DNA of 6,468 bases. Origin: Conexibacter sp. Its GTDB lineage: Bacteria; Actinomycetota; Thermoleophilia; Solirubrobacterales; Solirubrobacteraceae. Made by a program: the position numbers and the translations under genes. The stretch spans positions 1 to 6,468 of the forward strand of contig JAOPZG010000390.1 of the NCBI GenBank assembly GCA_025964215.1. Direction: 5' to 3'. This document shows, one piece after another, positions 1-5,201 of the stretch. The number at the start of each line of letters is the position of its first letter. Within the stretch, counting starts at the first letter, position 1. Below the pieces are notes generated by a model. The model had not been told where the DNA came from and searched no databases. It was given only the letters and a program-made list of their open reading frames with translations.

Positions 1-148
1 TGACCGCCGCGACGGTCATCTGCACGGCCAGGCCGATCGCGTTGTCGGCCCACGCCAGGCGCTGCTGACCCTGCATCTGATCTGCGAACTCCGCCATGCG
101 GCGCTGCAGCTCGTCCGGGTCGCCGAAGAGTCCTCCGAAGCCTTCCAT
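1..148 (-). CDS. Unrecognised protein, N-terminal fragment (3' end of gene outside window)
   Basis: Reading the minus strand from the ATG at 148 gives 49 open codons running off the window edge, starting MEGFGGLFGDPDELQRRMAE. The fragment has a short Gly/Phe-rich start, then a charged, Gln-rich stretch (about residues 12-30) likely to be helical, then a more apolar stretch (about 36-49). No signal peptide is evident. It begins only 5 nt after the stop of the membrane protein gene upstream. A GAGG sequence overlaps that TGA but sits only 3 nt before the ATG, short for a Shine-Dalgarno spacer, so the later ATG at codon 18 cannot be excluded. The Gly-rich start followed by Gln/Met-rich helix faintly recalls YbaB-type nucleoid proteins, but later residues do not support this. 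I do not assign a function. That it is coding is likely from position, strand and codon use. Confidence 0.6.
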   Translation of the reverse strand, partial: MEGFGGLFGDPDELQRRMAEFADQMQGQQRLAWADNAIGLAVQMTVAAV

Positions 149-153
149 GCACC

Positions 154-1164
154 TCAGGGTACCGGCTGCGAGGCCGCCGCTTTCTCGGCCTCGCGATGCT
201 CGCGCCCGGCGGCGATGACCTCCTTGAAGGACCGGAACTTGAACACCGTCACGAGCGCGAAGAAGCCGACCGCGAGGCTGAACGCGGCGATCGCGATCTG
301 CTGGCCGACGGAGTACGCCGCGACCGTCGCGCCCGCCGCCGTCCCGGCGAAGACCTTGACCAGGAACGCCTGCTGGACGCCGGCGCCGCCGGGCGTGAAC
401 GGCACGCACGCGGCCACCGCGTTGACGCCCAGGACCAAGAGCACGTTCTTGATCGAGCCGCCGATGTGGAAGGCGTCGAGCAGGAACCAGAACGCGGCGA
501 AGCGGAAGCACCAGCCGCCGAACTGGACCAGCCAGACCTCGCGGAAGTAGCGCTTGCGGTCGAAGATGATCGTCAGGCCCTGGCGCACGCGCGCCCAGAA
601 GGCCTTCACCTTGGTGCTCAGCAGCGCGAAGCCGACGAGGCCGGCGATCGCCAGCGCGGTCAGGACGAAGAGCAGGAAGCGCGGGTGCGAGGCGAAGAAC
701 GACAGGTCGAAGGCGTGGAGCTTCGAGAAGTCCGGCGGCTTCGGGAAGACGCCCTGCGTGAACGCGAAGGTGAGGATGAACACGCCCATCGACGCGTCGA
801 AGCCGAACTCCACGAAGAACGCGGCGGCGATCGCCGAGTAGGTCGAGTTCGGGATCGAGGTCTTGACCAGGAAGATCTTGATGACGTCGCCGCCGCGGGC
901 GGGAACGACGTTGTTGAAGCCGTACGCCGCGATGTACGCGCCCCAGATCCGCTTGAACTCGATCCGCTCCGTCGGGTAGGCGGCGCGCAGCACGTTGTAG
1001 AAGGCGCGCGAGCGGATCGAGAGGTAGATCCCGAAGCAGATCAGCCCGAGCGCGAGGGCGCCCCAGTGGATGTCGGCGAGGTTGCTGAAGAACTGCCCGG
1101 CCGCGTCGAAGAAGCCGCCGAGGCCGGCGACGATCGGTGCGGGCGTCGCGGCGGCGGCGGTCAC
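154..1164 (-). CDS. Flippase-like integral membrane protein, LPG_synthase_TM (UPF0104) family
   Basis: A 336-residue multi-pass membrane protein. Hydrophobic segments are visible at roughly residues 33-50, 72-88, 108-138, 163-183, 208-231, 238-256 and 283-307. The tail after 310 is charged (Lys/Arg/Glu) and probably cytoplasmic. Two patches typical of the family are present: NNVVPARGGD (84-93) and PFTPGGAGVQQ (255-265). The family includes the N-terminal lipid-flipping half of MprF, but the soluble aminoacyl-transferase half of MprF is absent. Lysyl-phosphatidylglycerol synthesis is therefore not implied, and the transported or bound lipid is unknown. The start is taken as GTG at 1164 because it overlaps the TGA of the upstream HAD gene by 4 nt (GTGA) and follows a G-rich run, a coupling arrangement. 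The same frame stays open through the HAD gene, but that extension is Arg-rich shadow sequence and not membrane-like. Confidence 0.88.
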   Translation of the reverse strand: MTAAAATPAPIVAGLGGFFDAAGQFFSNLADIHWGALALGLICFGIYLSIRSRAFYNVLRAAYPTERIEFKRIWGAYIAAYGFNNVVPARGGDVIKIFLVKTSIPNSTYSAIAAAFFVEFGFDASMGVFILTFAFTQGVFPKPPDFSKLHAFDLSFFASHPRFLLFVLTALAIAGLVGFALLSTKVKAFWARVRQGLTIIFDRKRYFREVWLVQFGGWCFRFAAFWFLLDAFHIGGSIKNVLLVLGVNAVAACVPFTPGGAGVQQAFLVKVFAGTAAGATVAAYSVGQQIAIAAFSLAVGFFALVTVFKFRSFKEVIAAGREHREAEKAAASQPVP

Positions 1165-1847
1165 CCCCGGGAGGGTACGAGTCCGACGGTCTCCAGGACG
1201 ACGTCGTCGGCCAGCGACGCGGCGACGACGTCCGCCGGCGGGATCTCCATGCCGGGCAGGTAGGGCACGCCGATGACCGTCAGCCCGGCGGCCTTCGCGG
1301 CCTGGGCGCCGGTCGGCGAGTCCTCCAGGCCGACCGAGCGGGTCGGGTCGGCGTCCAGGCGGCGGCAGGCCTCGAGGTAGATGTCGGGCGCTGGCTTGGG
1401 CTCGGGGACCTCGTCGCCGGCGACGGTGATCGCGAAGCGGCCGGCCATCCCGGAGCTGCGCAGCACGAGGTCCAGGAACGCGCGCGGCGAGTTGGAGGCG
1501 ACGGCGATCGGGATCCCGGCCGCGAGCAGCGCGTCGACCAGCGCGACGGCGCCCGGCCGCGGCTCCACGGTGCCGGTCGCGGCCTCGGCCATGACGCGGT
1601 CGTGGAGCTCGACCATCAGCGCCTCGCCCGCGCCCGGGAGGCCGAGCATGACCTCGAGCTTGCCCGCCGCGACCGTGTGCGAGGAGCCGATCATGTCGCG
1701 CTTGTGGTCGTCGGTGAACGTGTGGCCGTGGTGGGCGAAGAGCGCGACCTCGGCGCGGGTCCACGCGGCCTCGGTGTCGAGCAGGAGCCCGTCGTTGTCG
1801 AAGACGACGGCGTGCGGCGGCGGGGAGGCGGGGGTCACGCCCCACAC
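1161..1847 (-). CDS. HAD-superfamily hydrolase, beta-phosphoglucomutase-like phosphatase (subfamily IA)
   Basis: A 228-residue soluble protein with all four HAD motifs. Motif I is FDNDGLLLDTE (16-26), with nucleophile Asp17 and acid/base Asp19. Motif II is the serine in ASNS (117-120), motif III is Lys151 in EPKPAP, and motif IV is GLEDSPTG (173-180) with metal-binding Glu175/Asp176. The region between about 25 and 95 fits the alpha-helical cap of the subfamily that includes beta-phosphoglucomutase, phosphoglycolate phosphatase and sugar-phosphate phosphatases. DTE after motif I and the EDS motif are typical of that group. Substrate cannot be read from sequence; a small phosphorylated sugar or metabolite is the family expectation. 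The start is uncertain between GTG at 1847 and GTG at 1838. Neither has a strong Shine-Dalgarno sequence, and both precede motif I. The gene lies 13 nt after the acetyltransferase stop and overlaps the downstream membrane gene by 4 nt. Confidence 0.92.
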   Translation of the reverse strand: MWGVTPASPPPHAVVFDNDGLLLDTEAAWTRAEVALFAHHGHTFTDDHKRDMIGSSHTVAAGKLEVMLGLPGAGEALMVELHDRVMAEAATGTVEPRPGAVALVDALLAAGIPIAVASNSPRAFLDLVLRSSGMAGRFAITVAGDEVPEPKPAPDIYLEACRRLDADPTRSVGLEDSPTGAQAAKAAGLTVIGVPYLPGMEIPPADVVAASLADDVVLETVGLVPSRG

Positions 1848-1860
1848 CGTAGGAGGTCGC

Positions 1861-2448
1861 TCAGCGCGGCTCGCGCCAGAGGAACCACACGGGCGGCCCC
1901 TTCGGCAGGCGCAGCTCGTCGACCACCGCGAAGCCGTGGCGGCCGTAGAACGCGAGGTTGCGCTCCTTGCCGGTCTCCAGGTAGGCGGGGAGCTGCTCGC
2001 GGTCGCAGAGGTCGAGGCCGGGCTGGATCAGCCGCGAGCCGACGCCCTCGCCCTGGCGGTCGGGGTCGACGCCGAGCACCGCGAGGTAGAGGTGGCGCTC
2101 GGCGGGGTGGCGCGCCTCGACCTGGCCGAGGCCGCGCAGGACCCGCGGCAGCCGCGGCAGCACGCCGGGCAGCGTGAGGCGCAGGAGGCTCAGCGTCTCG
2201 CGCGTGTCCTCGCGCCAGCGGCCGGGGAGCGCCCACAGCGCGGCGCCGCCGGTGCCGTCCTCCGTCGTCCAGCTGACCTCCTGGCGCGGGAGCCGGCGCA
2301 GCTGCCAGCGGAAGAAGCGATGCGACCACATCGGCCGCTTCGCGTCGCGCGCGTAGACCCACTGCGTGACGGGATCGTCGGCGAAGGCGCGCATCAGCGT
2401 GACCGCCAGCGGGTCGACGTCCTCGTCACCTACCGGGCGGACAGCCAT
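1861..2448 (-). CDS. GNAT-family N-acetyltransferase
   Basis: A 195-residue protein of the GNAT fold. The acetyl-CoA pyrophosphate-binding motif A is clear: a beta-strand LYLAVLGVDPDRQ (120-132) followed by RQGEGVGSRL (131-140), matching R/Q-x-x-G-x-G/A. It is followed by a helix, then ETGKERNLAFYGRHGF (158-173), the usual C-terminal strand/helix with an N-x-x-F-Y-x-x-x-G-F signature for CoA binding and the catalytic region. The N-terminal third (1-110), with many Trp and Arg residues, should form the acceptor-binding part; the acceptor is unknown. The ATG at 2448 is chosen because the sequence before it has no in-frame start nearby and the protein opens with a typical GNAT beta-strand (AVRPVGDED). 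The Shine-Dalgarno is weak (GGGCGG directly before the ATG). It sits 26 nt after the DHH phosphoesterase stop and 13 nt before the HAD gene, so it is probably co-transcribed with both. Confidence 0.92.
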   Translation of the reverse strand: MAVRPVGDEDVDPLAVTLMRAFADDPVTQWVYARDAKRPMWSHRFFRWQLRRLPRQEVSWTTEDGTGGAALWALPGRWREDTRETLSLLRLTLPGVLPRLPRVLRGLGQVEARHPAERHLYLAVLGVDPDRQGEGVGSRLIQPGLDLCDREQLPAYLETGKERNLAFYGRHGFAVVDELRLPKGPPVWFLWREPR

Positions 2449-2474
2449 CCGCCCGGACTCTACGCAGGCGCGTC

Positions 2475-3416
2475 CTAGCCGTCGGCGTTGATCTTGCGGA
2501 TCAGCTCGCCGAGGACGCGCGGGGCGTCCTCGTTGGCGACCTGGCAGGTGCCGGCCGCGGCATGCCCGCCGCCGCCGTAGGAGAGCATCAGCTCGCCGAC
2601 GTCGGTCTGGCTCGAGCGGTCCAGGATCGACTTGCCGGTCGCGAAGACCGTGTTCTGCCGGCGCAGGCCCCAGAGCACGTGGATCGAGATGTTGCAGTCG
2701 GGGAAGAGCGCGTAGACCGTGAAGCGGTTGGTCGCGAAGATGACGTCCTCGTCGCGGAAGTCGAGGACGACGAGGTTGCCGTGCTGCACCGAGCAGCGGG
2801 CGACCTGGTCGATCGCGGCGTCGGCGTGCTCGCGGTAGAGCTCGACGCGCTCGGCGACGTCGGGGGTCTCGAGGATCTCCTCGATCGACTTCGTCGTGAT
2901 GTCGTCGATCAGCTGCATCATCAGCTGGTAGTTGGAGATGCGGAAGTCGCGGAAGCGGCCGAGGCCCGTGCGGGGGTCCATCAGGAAGCTGATGTAGTCC
3001 CAGCCCTGGGGCGTGAGGATGTCGTCGCGCGTGAAGTCCGCGGCGTCGGCCTTGTCGACCGCCGACATGATGTCCTCGCCGACGAGCGTGAAGACCTCGG
3101 CGCCGCCGAAGTAGTCGTAGACCACGCGCGCGGCGGACTTGGCGCCCGGGACGATGACGTGGTTCTCGGGCGCGTCGGTGACGCGCGACGTCTCGCTGTC
3201 GTGGTGGTCGAAGGAGAGGTGCACGCCCGGGACGTAGGGCAGGTTCGTCGTGATGTCCCGGTCGCTGAGCTCGACCTTGCCGTCCTGCATGTCCTTGGGG
3301 TGGACGAAGAGGATGTCGTCGAGGATGCCCAGCTCCTTGAGCAGGGCAGCGCACACCAGCCCGTCGAAGTCGGAGCGGGTCACCAGCCGGTATCGCTCGG
3401 CCACCTGTGTCGTCAT
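2475..3416 (-). CDS. DHH/DHHA1-family phosphoesterase (often annotated exopolyphosphatase-like)
   Basis: A 313-residue protein with the DHH phosphoesterase layout. Motif I is TRSDFDG (13-19), with metal-binding Asp16 and Asp18. The signature motif is FDHHDSE (69-75). A further conserved Asp region is VDKADAADF (120-128), and the C-terminal DHHA1 substrate-binding motif is GGGGHAAAG (281-289). The family cleaves phosphodiester or phosphoanhydride bonds using Mn2+. Members include NrnA nano-RNase/pAp phosphatase, cyclic-di-AMP phosphodiesterases, RecJ and family II polyphosphatases. Length resembles NrnA, but motif I lacks the leading His of NrnA and GdpP-type enzymes (Val12 at that position), so substrate is undecided. 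The start is secure: an in-frame TAA lies 21 nt upstream of ATG 3416, and AGGA sits 8 nt before it. It is the first gene after the 120-bp gap and likely heads the operon with the acetyltransferase (26 nt downstream). Confidence 0.93.
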   Translation of the reverse strand: MTTQVAERYRLVTRSDFDGLVCAALLKELGILDDILFVHPKDMQDGKVELSDRDITTNLPYVPGVHLSFDHHDSETSRVTDAPENHVIVPGAKSAARVVYDYFGGAEVFTLVGEDIMSAVDKADAADFTRDDILTPQGWDYISFLMDPRTGLGRFRDFRISNYQLMMQLIDDITTKSIEEILETPDVAERVELYREHADAAIDQVARCSVQHGNLVVLDFRDEDVIFATNRFTVYALFPDCNISIHVLWGLRRQNTVFATGKSILDRSSQTDVGELMLSYGGGGHAAAGTCQVANEDAPRVLGELIRKINADG

Positions 3417-3424
3417 GCGGAGAG

Positions 3425-3428
3425 TCCT
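3425..3428 (-). promoter_or_regulatory. Ribosome binding site of the DHH phosphoesterase gene
   Basis: On the minus strand AGGA lies 8 nt before the ATG at 3416, in the context CAGGACTCTCCGC-ATG. It is the clearest Shine-Dalgarno in the window and, with the in-frame TAA just upstream, fixes the start. It lies inside one arm of an inverted repeat (3422-3429 with 3474-3481), so access could depend on RNA folding. Confidence 0.7.
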
Positions 3429-3439
3429 GTTTCCTTAGC

Positions 3440-3457
3440 CACGGTCGTCACGGTCGT
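3440..3457. repeat. Perfect tandem 9-bp direct repeat (CACGGTCGT x2) upstream of the DHH gene
   Basis: On the plus strand CACGGTCGT occurs twice back to back, at 3440-3448 and 3449-3457, ending 24 nt upstream of the DHH start codon. Read on the transcribed strand it is ACGACCGTG twice. Short direct repeats at this location can be operator half-sites, but no regulator is recognisable and chance duplication is possible in such GC-rich sequence. The repeat itself is directly visible; any binding role is speculation. Confidence 0.6.
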
Positions 3458-3536
3458 CTTTCCGGATCGTCGGCAGGACTCCGTGATTCCTGAACGCCGG
3501 AGGTCAGTTGGCACACCGGCGTGGTGGCTGAGGGCG

Positions 3537-3815
3537 CTACGCGTCGGGGTGCTGCTCGAGGTAGTCGAGGTAGACCGGGCGCAGCGCGTCGGACAGCTTG
3601 CCGTCGTCGTCGCGGAACGTGTCGGCGACCTGGCTCGACCACTGGTAGACGTCGTAGTCGGCCTCGTCCTTGTTGCCCGCGGCGGCCTCGGCGGCGGGCA
3701 CCAGCTTCATGAGGTTCCACAGGAACTTGACGTCGAGGTGCTTCTCGGCGCGCTTGACCGCGCGGTCGTGCAGCTCCTTGGAGCTGAGGGCGTCGAGCTC
3801 GTCGCGGCGGGACAT
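3537..3815 (-). CDS. Small soluble protein of unknown function downstream of the peroxiredoxin
   Basis: A 92-residue protein, or 95 residues if the upstream in-frame ATG at 3824 is used. I prefer ATG 3815 because AGGA lies 8 nt before it. The ATG at 3824 is 1 nt after the peroxiredoxin TAG and has no usable Shine-Dalgarno. There is no signal peptide, membrane segment, Cys or known motif. The N-terminal half is a charged helix (SSKELHDRAVKRAEKH) leading to a hydrophobic patch with Trp (VKFLWNLMKLVPAAEAA). The C-terminal half is acidic and aromatic, with a Tyr/Trp cluster (DYDVYQWSSQ) and the ending RPVYLDYLEQHPDA. A hydrophobic helix in an otherwise acidic protein suggests a small helical domain, perhaps binding a partner. 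Placement after the peroxiredoxin suggests co-expression. I do not recognise the family and assign no function. Coding status is well supported by spacing, codon use and well-formed amino-acid composition. Confidence 0.8.
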   Translation of the reverse strand: MSRRDELDALSSKELHDRAVKRAEKHLDVKFLWNLMKLVPAAEAAAGNKDEADYDVYQWSSQVADTFRDDDGKLSDALRPVYLDYLEQHPDA

Positions 3816-3825
3816 GGTGGGCATC

Positions 3826-4317
3826 CTAGGCCGCGGGGGCGTCCATCGCGCCGAGGATGCCGAGGACCTCCTCGTCGTGCGTCTCCGGGTTGGCCTTCTT
3901 GATGACCTTGCGGACGATGCCGGCCTCGTCGATGACGAACGTGGAGCGCTGGGCGCCCATGTAGGTCTTGCCGTACATGGACTTCTCGACCCAGACGCCG
4001 TAGGCCTCGCAGACCTCGTGGTCCTCGTCGGCGAGCAGCTCGAAGTTGAGGTGCTGCTTCTCGTAGAACTTCTTGACCGCCTTGACCGGATCGGGCGAGA
4101 CGCCGAGGACGACGGCGCCGGCGCTCTCGTAGTCGATCTCGTGGTCGCGGATCCCGCACGCCTGCGTGGTGCAGCCCGGCGTGTTGGCCTTGGGGTAGAA
4201 GTACAACACGACCTTGCGGCCCTGGAAGCTCGAGAGCCGGACGGGCGCGCCCGCCTGGTCGGGAAGCTCGAAGTCCGGGGCCTCCTGGCCCTCCTTGATC
4301 TTGCCCATGGCCTTCAT
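3826..4317 (-). CDS. bcp: Thioredoxin-dependent thiol peroxidase, Bcp/PrxQ-type peroxiredoxin
   Basis: A 163-residue cytosolic peroxiredoxin that reduces H2O2 and organic hydroperoxides, with electrons normally from thioredoxin. The thioredoxin-like fold begins with the family opening EGQEAPDFELPDQAG. The active site is P42-x3-T46-x2-C49, with the peroxidatic Cys49 in NTPGCTTQAC. The resolving Cys54 lies five residues on, the spacing of the atypical 2-Cys Bcp/PrxQ group (Cys45/Cys50 in E. coli). Arg124 in QRSTFVID is the conserved active-site arginine. Length is typical for the group, and no signal peptide is visible. ATG 4317 is used; ATG 4308 (codon 4) would give a 160-residue protein and neither has a strong Shine-Dalgarno. 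The gene begins 12 nt after the glycosylase stop and is followed almost at once by the small unknown gene, so all are probably on one transcript. No peroxide-sensing regulator site was recognised. Confidence 0.96.
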   Translation of the reverse strand: MKAMGKIKEGQEAPDFELPDQAGAPVRLSSFQGRKVVLYFYPKANTPGCTTQACGIRDHEIDYESAGAVVLGVSPDPVKAVKKFYEKQHLNFELLADEDHEVCEAYGVWVEKSMYGKTYMGAQRSTFVIDEAGIVRKVIKKANPETHDEEVLGILGAMDAPAA

Positions 4318-4329
4318 GATAGGCCCGCG

Positions 4330-5193
4330 CTACTTCAGCAACCGCGACAGCCGGCGATCCTTCAGCACGCGGTCGCCGGTCTGGTCGTGCGGGCAGTAGC
4401 AGAGCACGTAGGACTCGTAGTGCACCGCCTCGATCGTCGTGCCGCAGCGCGGGCACGGCTCGCCCGCGTGGCGGTGGACCTCGAGCGGCAGCGGGAGCTT
4501 GTCCGGGATCGGGAGCGTGACGACCGCCTCGTAGTGGTCGATCGCCGCGCCGAGGCGCGCGAGGATCGCGGCGCGCAGCGCGGCCGCCTCCTTGGCGTCG
4601 AGGTCGTTGGCGCGCTTGAACGGCGAGAGCCTCGCCGTCCAGAGGATCTCGTCGACCCACGAGCGGCCGATCCCGGTGATCACGCGCTGGTCGCGCAGCG
4701 CGGCCTGCAGCGGCCGCGCGCCGACGGGCTTCAGCAGCGCCGCGAGGTCCTCCGGCGGATCCGGCCACGCCTCCGGCCCGAGCTTCGCGACCGCGTCGTC
4801 GGCGGCGAGGCCCTCCGGCGTCAGCACCTTCACCCACGCCGCCTGCTTGGTCCCGAACTCGCGCAGCCGCAGCTCGCGCTCGCCGCTGCCGCCGTCCACG
4901 CGGATCAGCAGGCGCGACGTGCGGTCCCGCAGCGACGCGCGCTTGTCATACAACTGCAAGCGGCCCGCGCTCATGAGATGGACGAGGACATGGAGATCCC
5001 CGGAGACGTCGATCACCGCGTGCTTGCCGATCCGCCGCACGCCCTCGATCTTCCGCCCGTCGAGCGCGTGCAACGGCGGGTCGAAGGTCTTGAGCGCGTT
5101 GATCCCCGGCGCGAGGGTCGACTCGATCGTCGCACCGGTGAGCGCCGCGCTCAGGCGGCGGGCGGTGATCTCGACCTCGGGCAGCTCGGGCAT
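4330..5193 (-). CDS. Fpg/Nei-family DNA glycosylase / AP lyase with atypical zinc finger
   Basis: A 287-residue base-excision-repair enzyme. After Met removal, Pro2 is the catalytic nucleophile, followed by Glu3 (MPELPEVE), with Lys57 in RRIGKHAV matching the conserved Fpg lysine. The void-filling residues of Fpg are kept: Met74, Arg111 and Phe113 (LREFG). The helix-two-turn-helix is at about 150-190 (RVITGIGRSWVDEILW), but the near-invariant Asn after GIG is Arg177. The C-terminal finger has C247-x2-C250-x16-C267-x2-D270: the fourth ligand is Asp instead of Cys. The arginine expected five residues before the third Cys is Tyr262, and an extra Cys265 is present. The finger is followed by a basic tail ending RRLSRLLK. 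Removal of oxidised bases such as 8-oxoguanine or formamidopyrimidines is the family expectation; exact specificity is open. The gene starts 8 nt after the NHL-protein stop with a weak GAGAG Shine-Dalgarno, and the peroxiredoxin follows after 12 nt. Confidence 0.94.
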   Translation of the reverse strand: MPELPEVEITARRLSAALTGATIESTLAPGINALKTFDPPLHALDGRKIEGVRRIGKHAVIDVSGDLHVLVHLMSAGRLQLYDKRASLRDRTSRLLIRVDGGSGERELRLREFGTKQAAWVKVLTPEGLAADDAVAKLGPEAWPDPPEDLAALLKPVGARPLQAALRDQRVITGIGRSWVDEILWTARLSPFKRANDLDAKEAAALRAAILARLGAAIDHYEAVVTLPIPDKLPLPLEVHRHAGEPCPRCGTTIEAVHYESYVLCYCPHDQTGDRVLKDRRLSRLLK

Positions 5194-5201
5194 GGCGGCT
5201 C

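Larger units (their letters stand above)
3422..3481 (-). repeat. 8-bp inverted repeat with one arm covering the DHH Shine-Dalgarno
   Basis: GAGTCCTG at 3422-3429 and CAGGACTC at 3474-3481 (plus strand) are perfect reverse complements with a 44-nt spacer. In the minus-strand transcript the upstream arm (UCCU core) could pair with the arm carrying the AGGA ribosome binding site. This would need transcription to begin upstream of 3481. The pairing is seen directly; a regulatory effect is inference, and the long loop makes a stable fold uncertain. Confidence 0.45.
3417..3536 (-). promoter_or_regulatory. Intergenic gap between the two gene runs, probable promoter region of the DHH operon
   Basis: This 120-bp gap is the only sizeable non-coding stretch; other gaps are 26 nt or less. 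By position it should hold the 3' end of the peroxiredoxin/small-protein transcript and the promoter for the DHH gene. I see no convincing -35/-10 pair and no GC-stem plus U-tract terminator. The nearest to a hairpin is CACC/GGTG around 3512-3524, only 4 bp. It does contain a tandem 9-bp repeat and an inverted repeat, listed separately. Promoter assignment is inferred from position only. Confidence 0.4.

Noticed and set aside
1165..1845. Upstream extension of the membrane-protein frame through the HAD gene
   Set aside because: The extra 227 residues are Arg/Pro-rich and not membrane-like, in a different frame from the well-supported HAD gene; the GTGA overlap gives a better start at 1164.
1848..1860. 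CCTCCT in the minus-strand transcript just before the HAD start, identical to the 16S anti-Shine-Dalgarno core
   Set aside because: It would not bind the ribosome as an RBS, and a short C/T-rich match in this composition is likely chance.
2449..3354. Upstream extension of the acetyltransferase frame into the DHH gene
   Set aside because: The extension overlaps a gene with intact DHH and GGGH motifs, and its sequence is Arg/His-rich shadow; the GNAT fold begins at the ATG at 2448.
3463..3490. GGAAT on the minus strand (3486-3490) as an ECF sigma -35 element
   Set aside because: Eighteen bases downstream there is ATC, not the GTT expected of a SigR-type -10, and no other spacing gave a good match.
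3505..3536. Terminator after the small unknown gene
   Set aside because: Only a 4-bp CACC/GGTG stem is visible and no U-rich tract follows, so an intrinsic terminator cannot be supported.
196..3902. Other long plus-strand open frames (196-1263, 1137-2177, 1381-2478, 2562-3902)
   Set aside because: All are opposite strong minus-strand genes with clear family motifs, and their products are repetitive Arg/Glu/Val-rich sequence. They are shadows of high GC.
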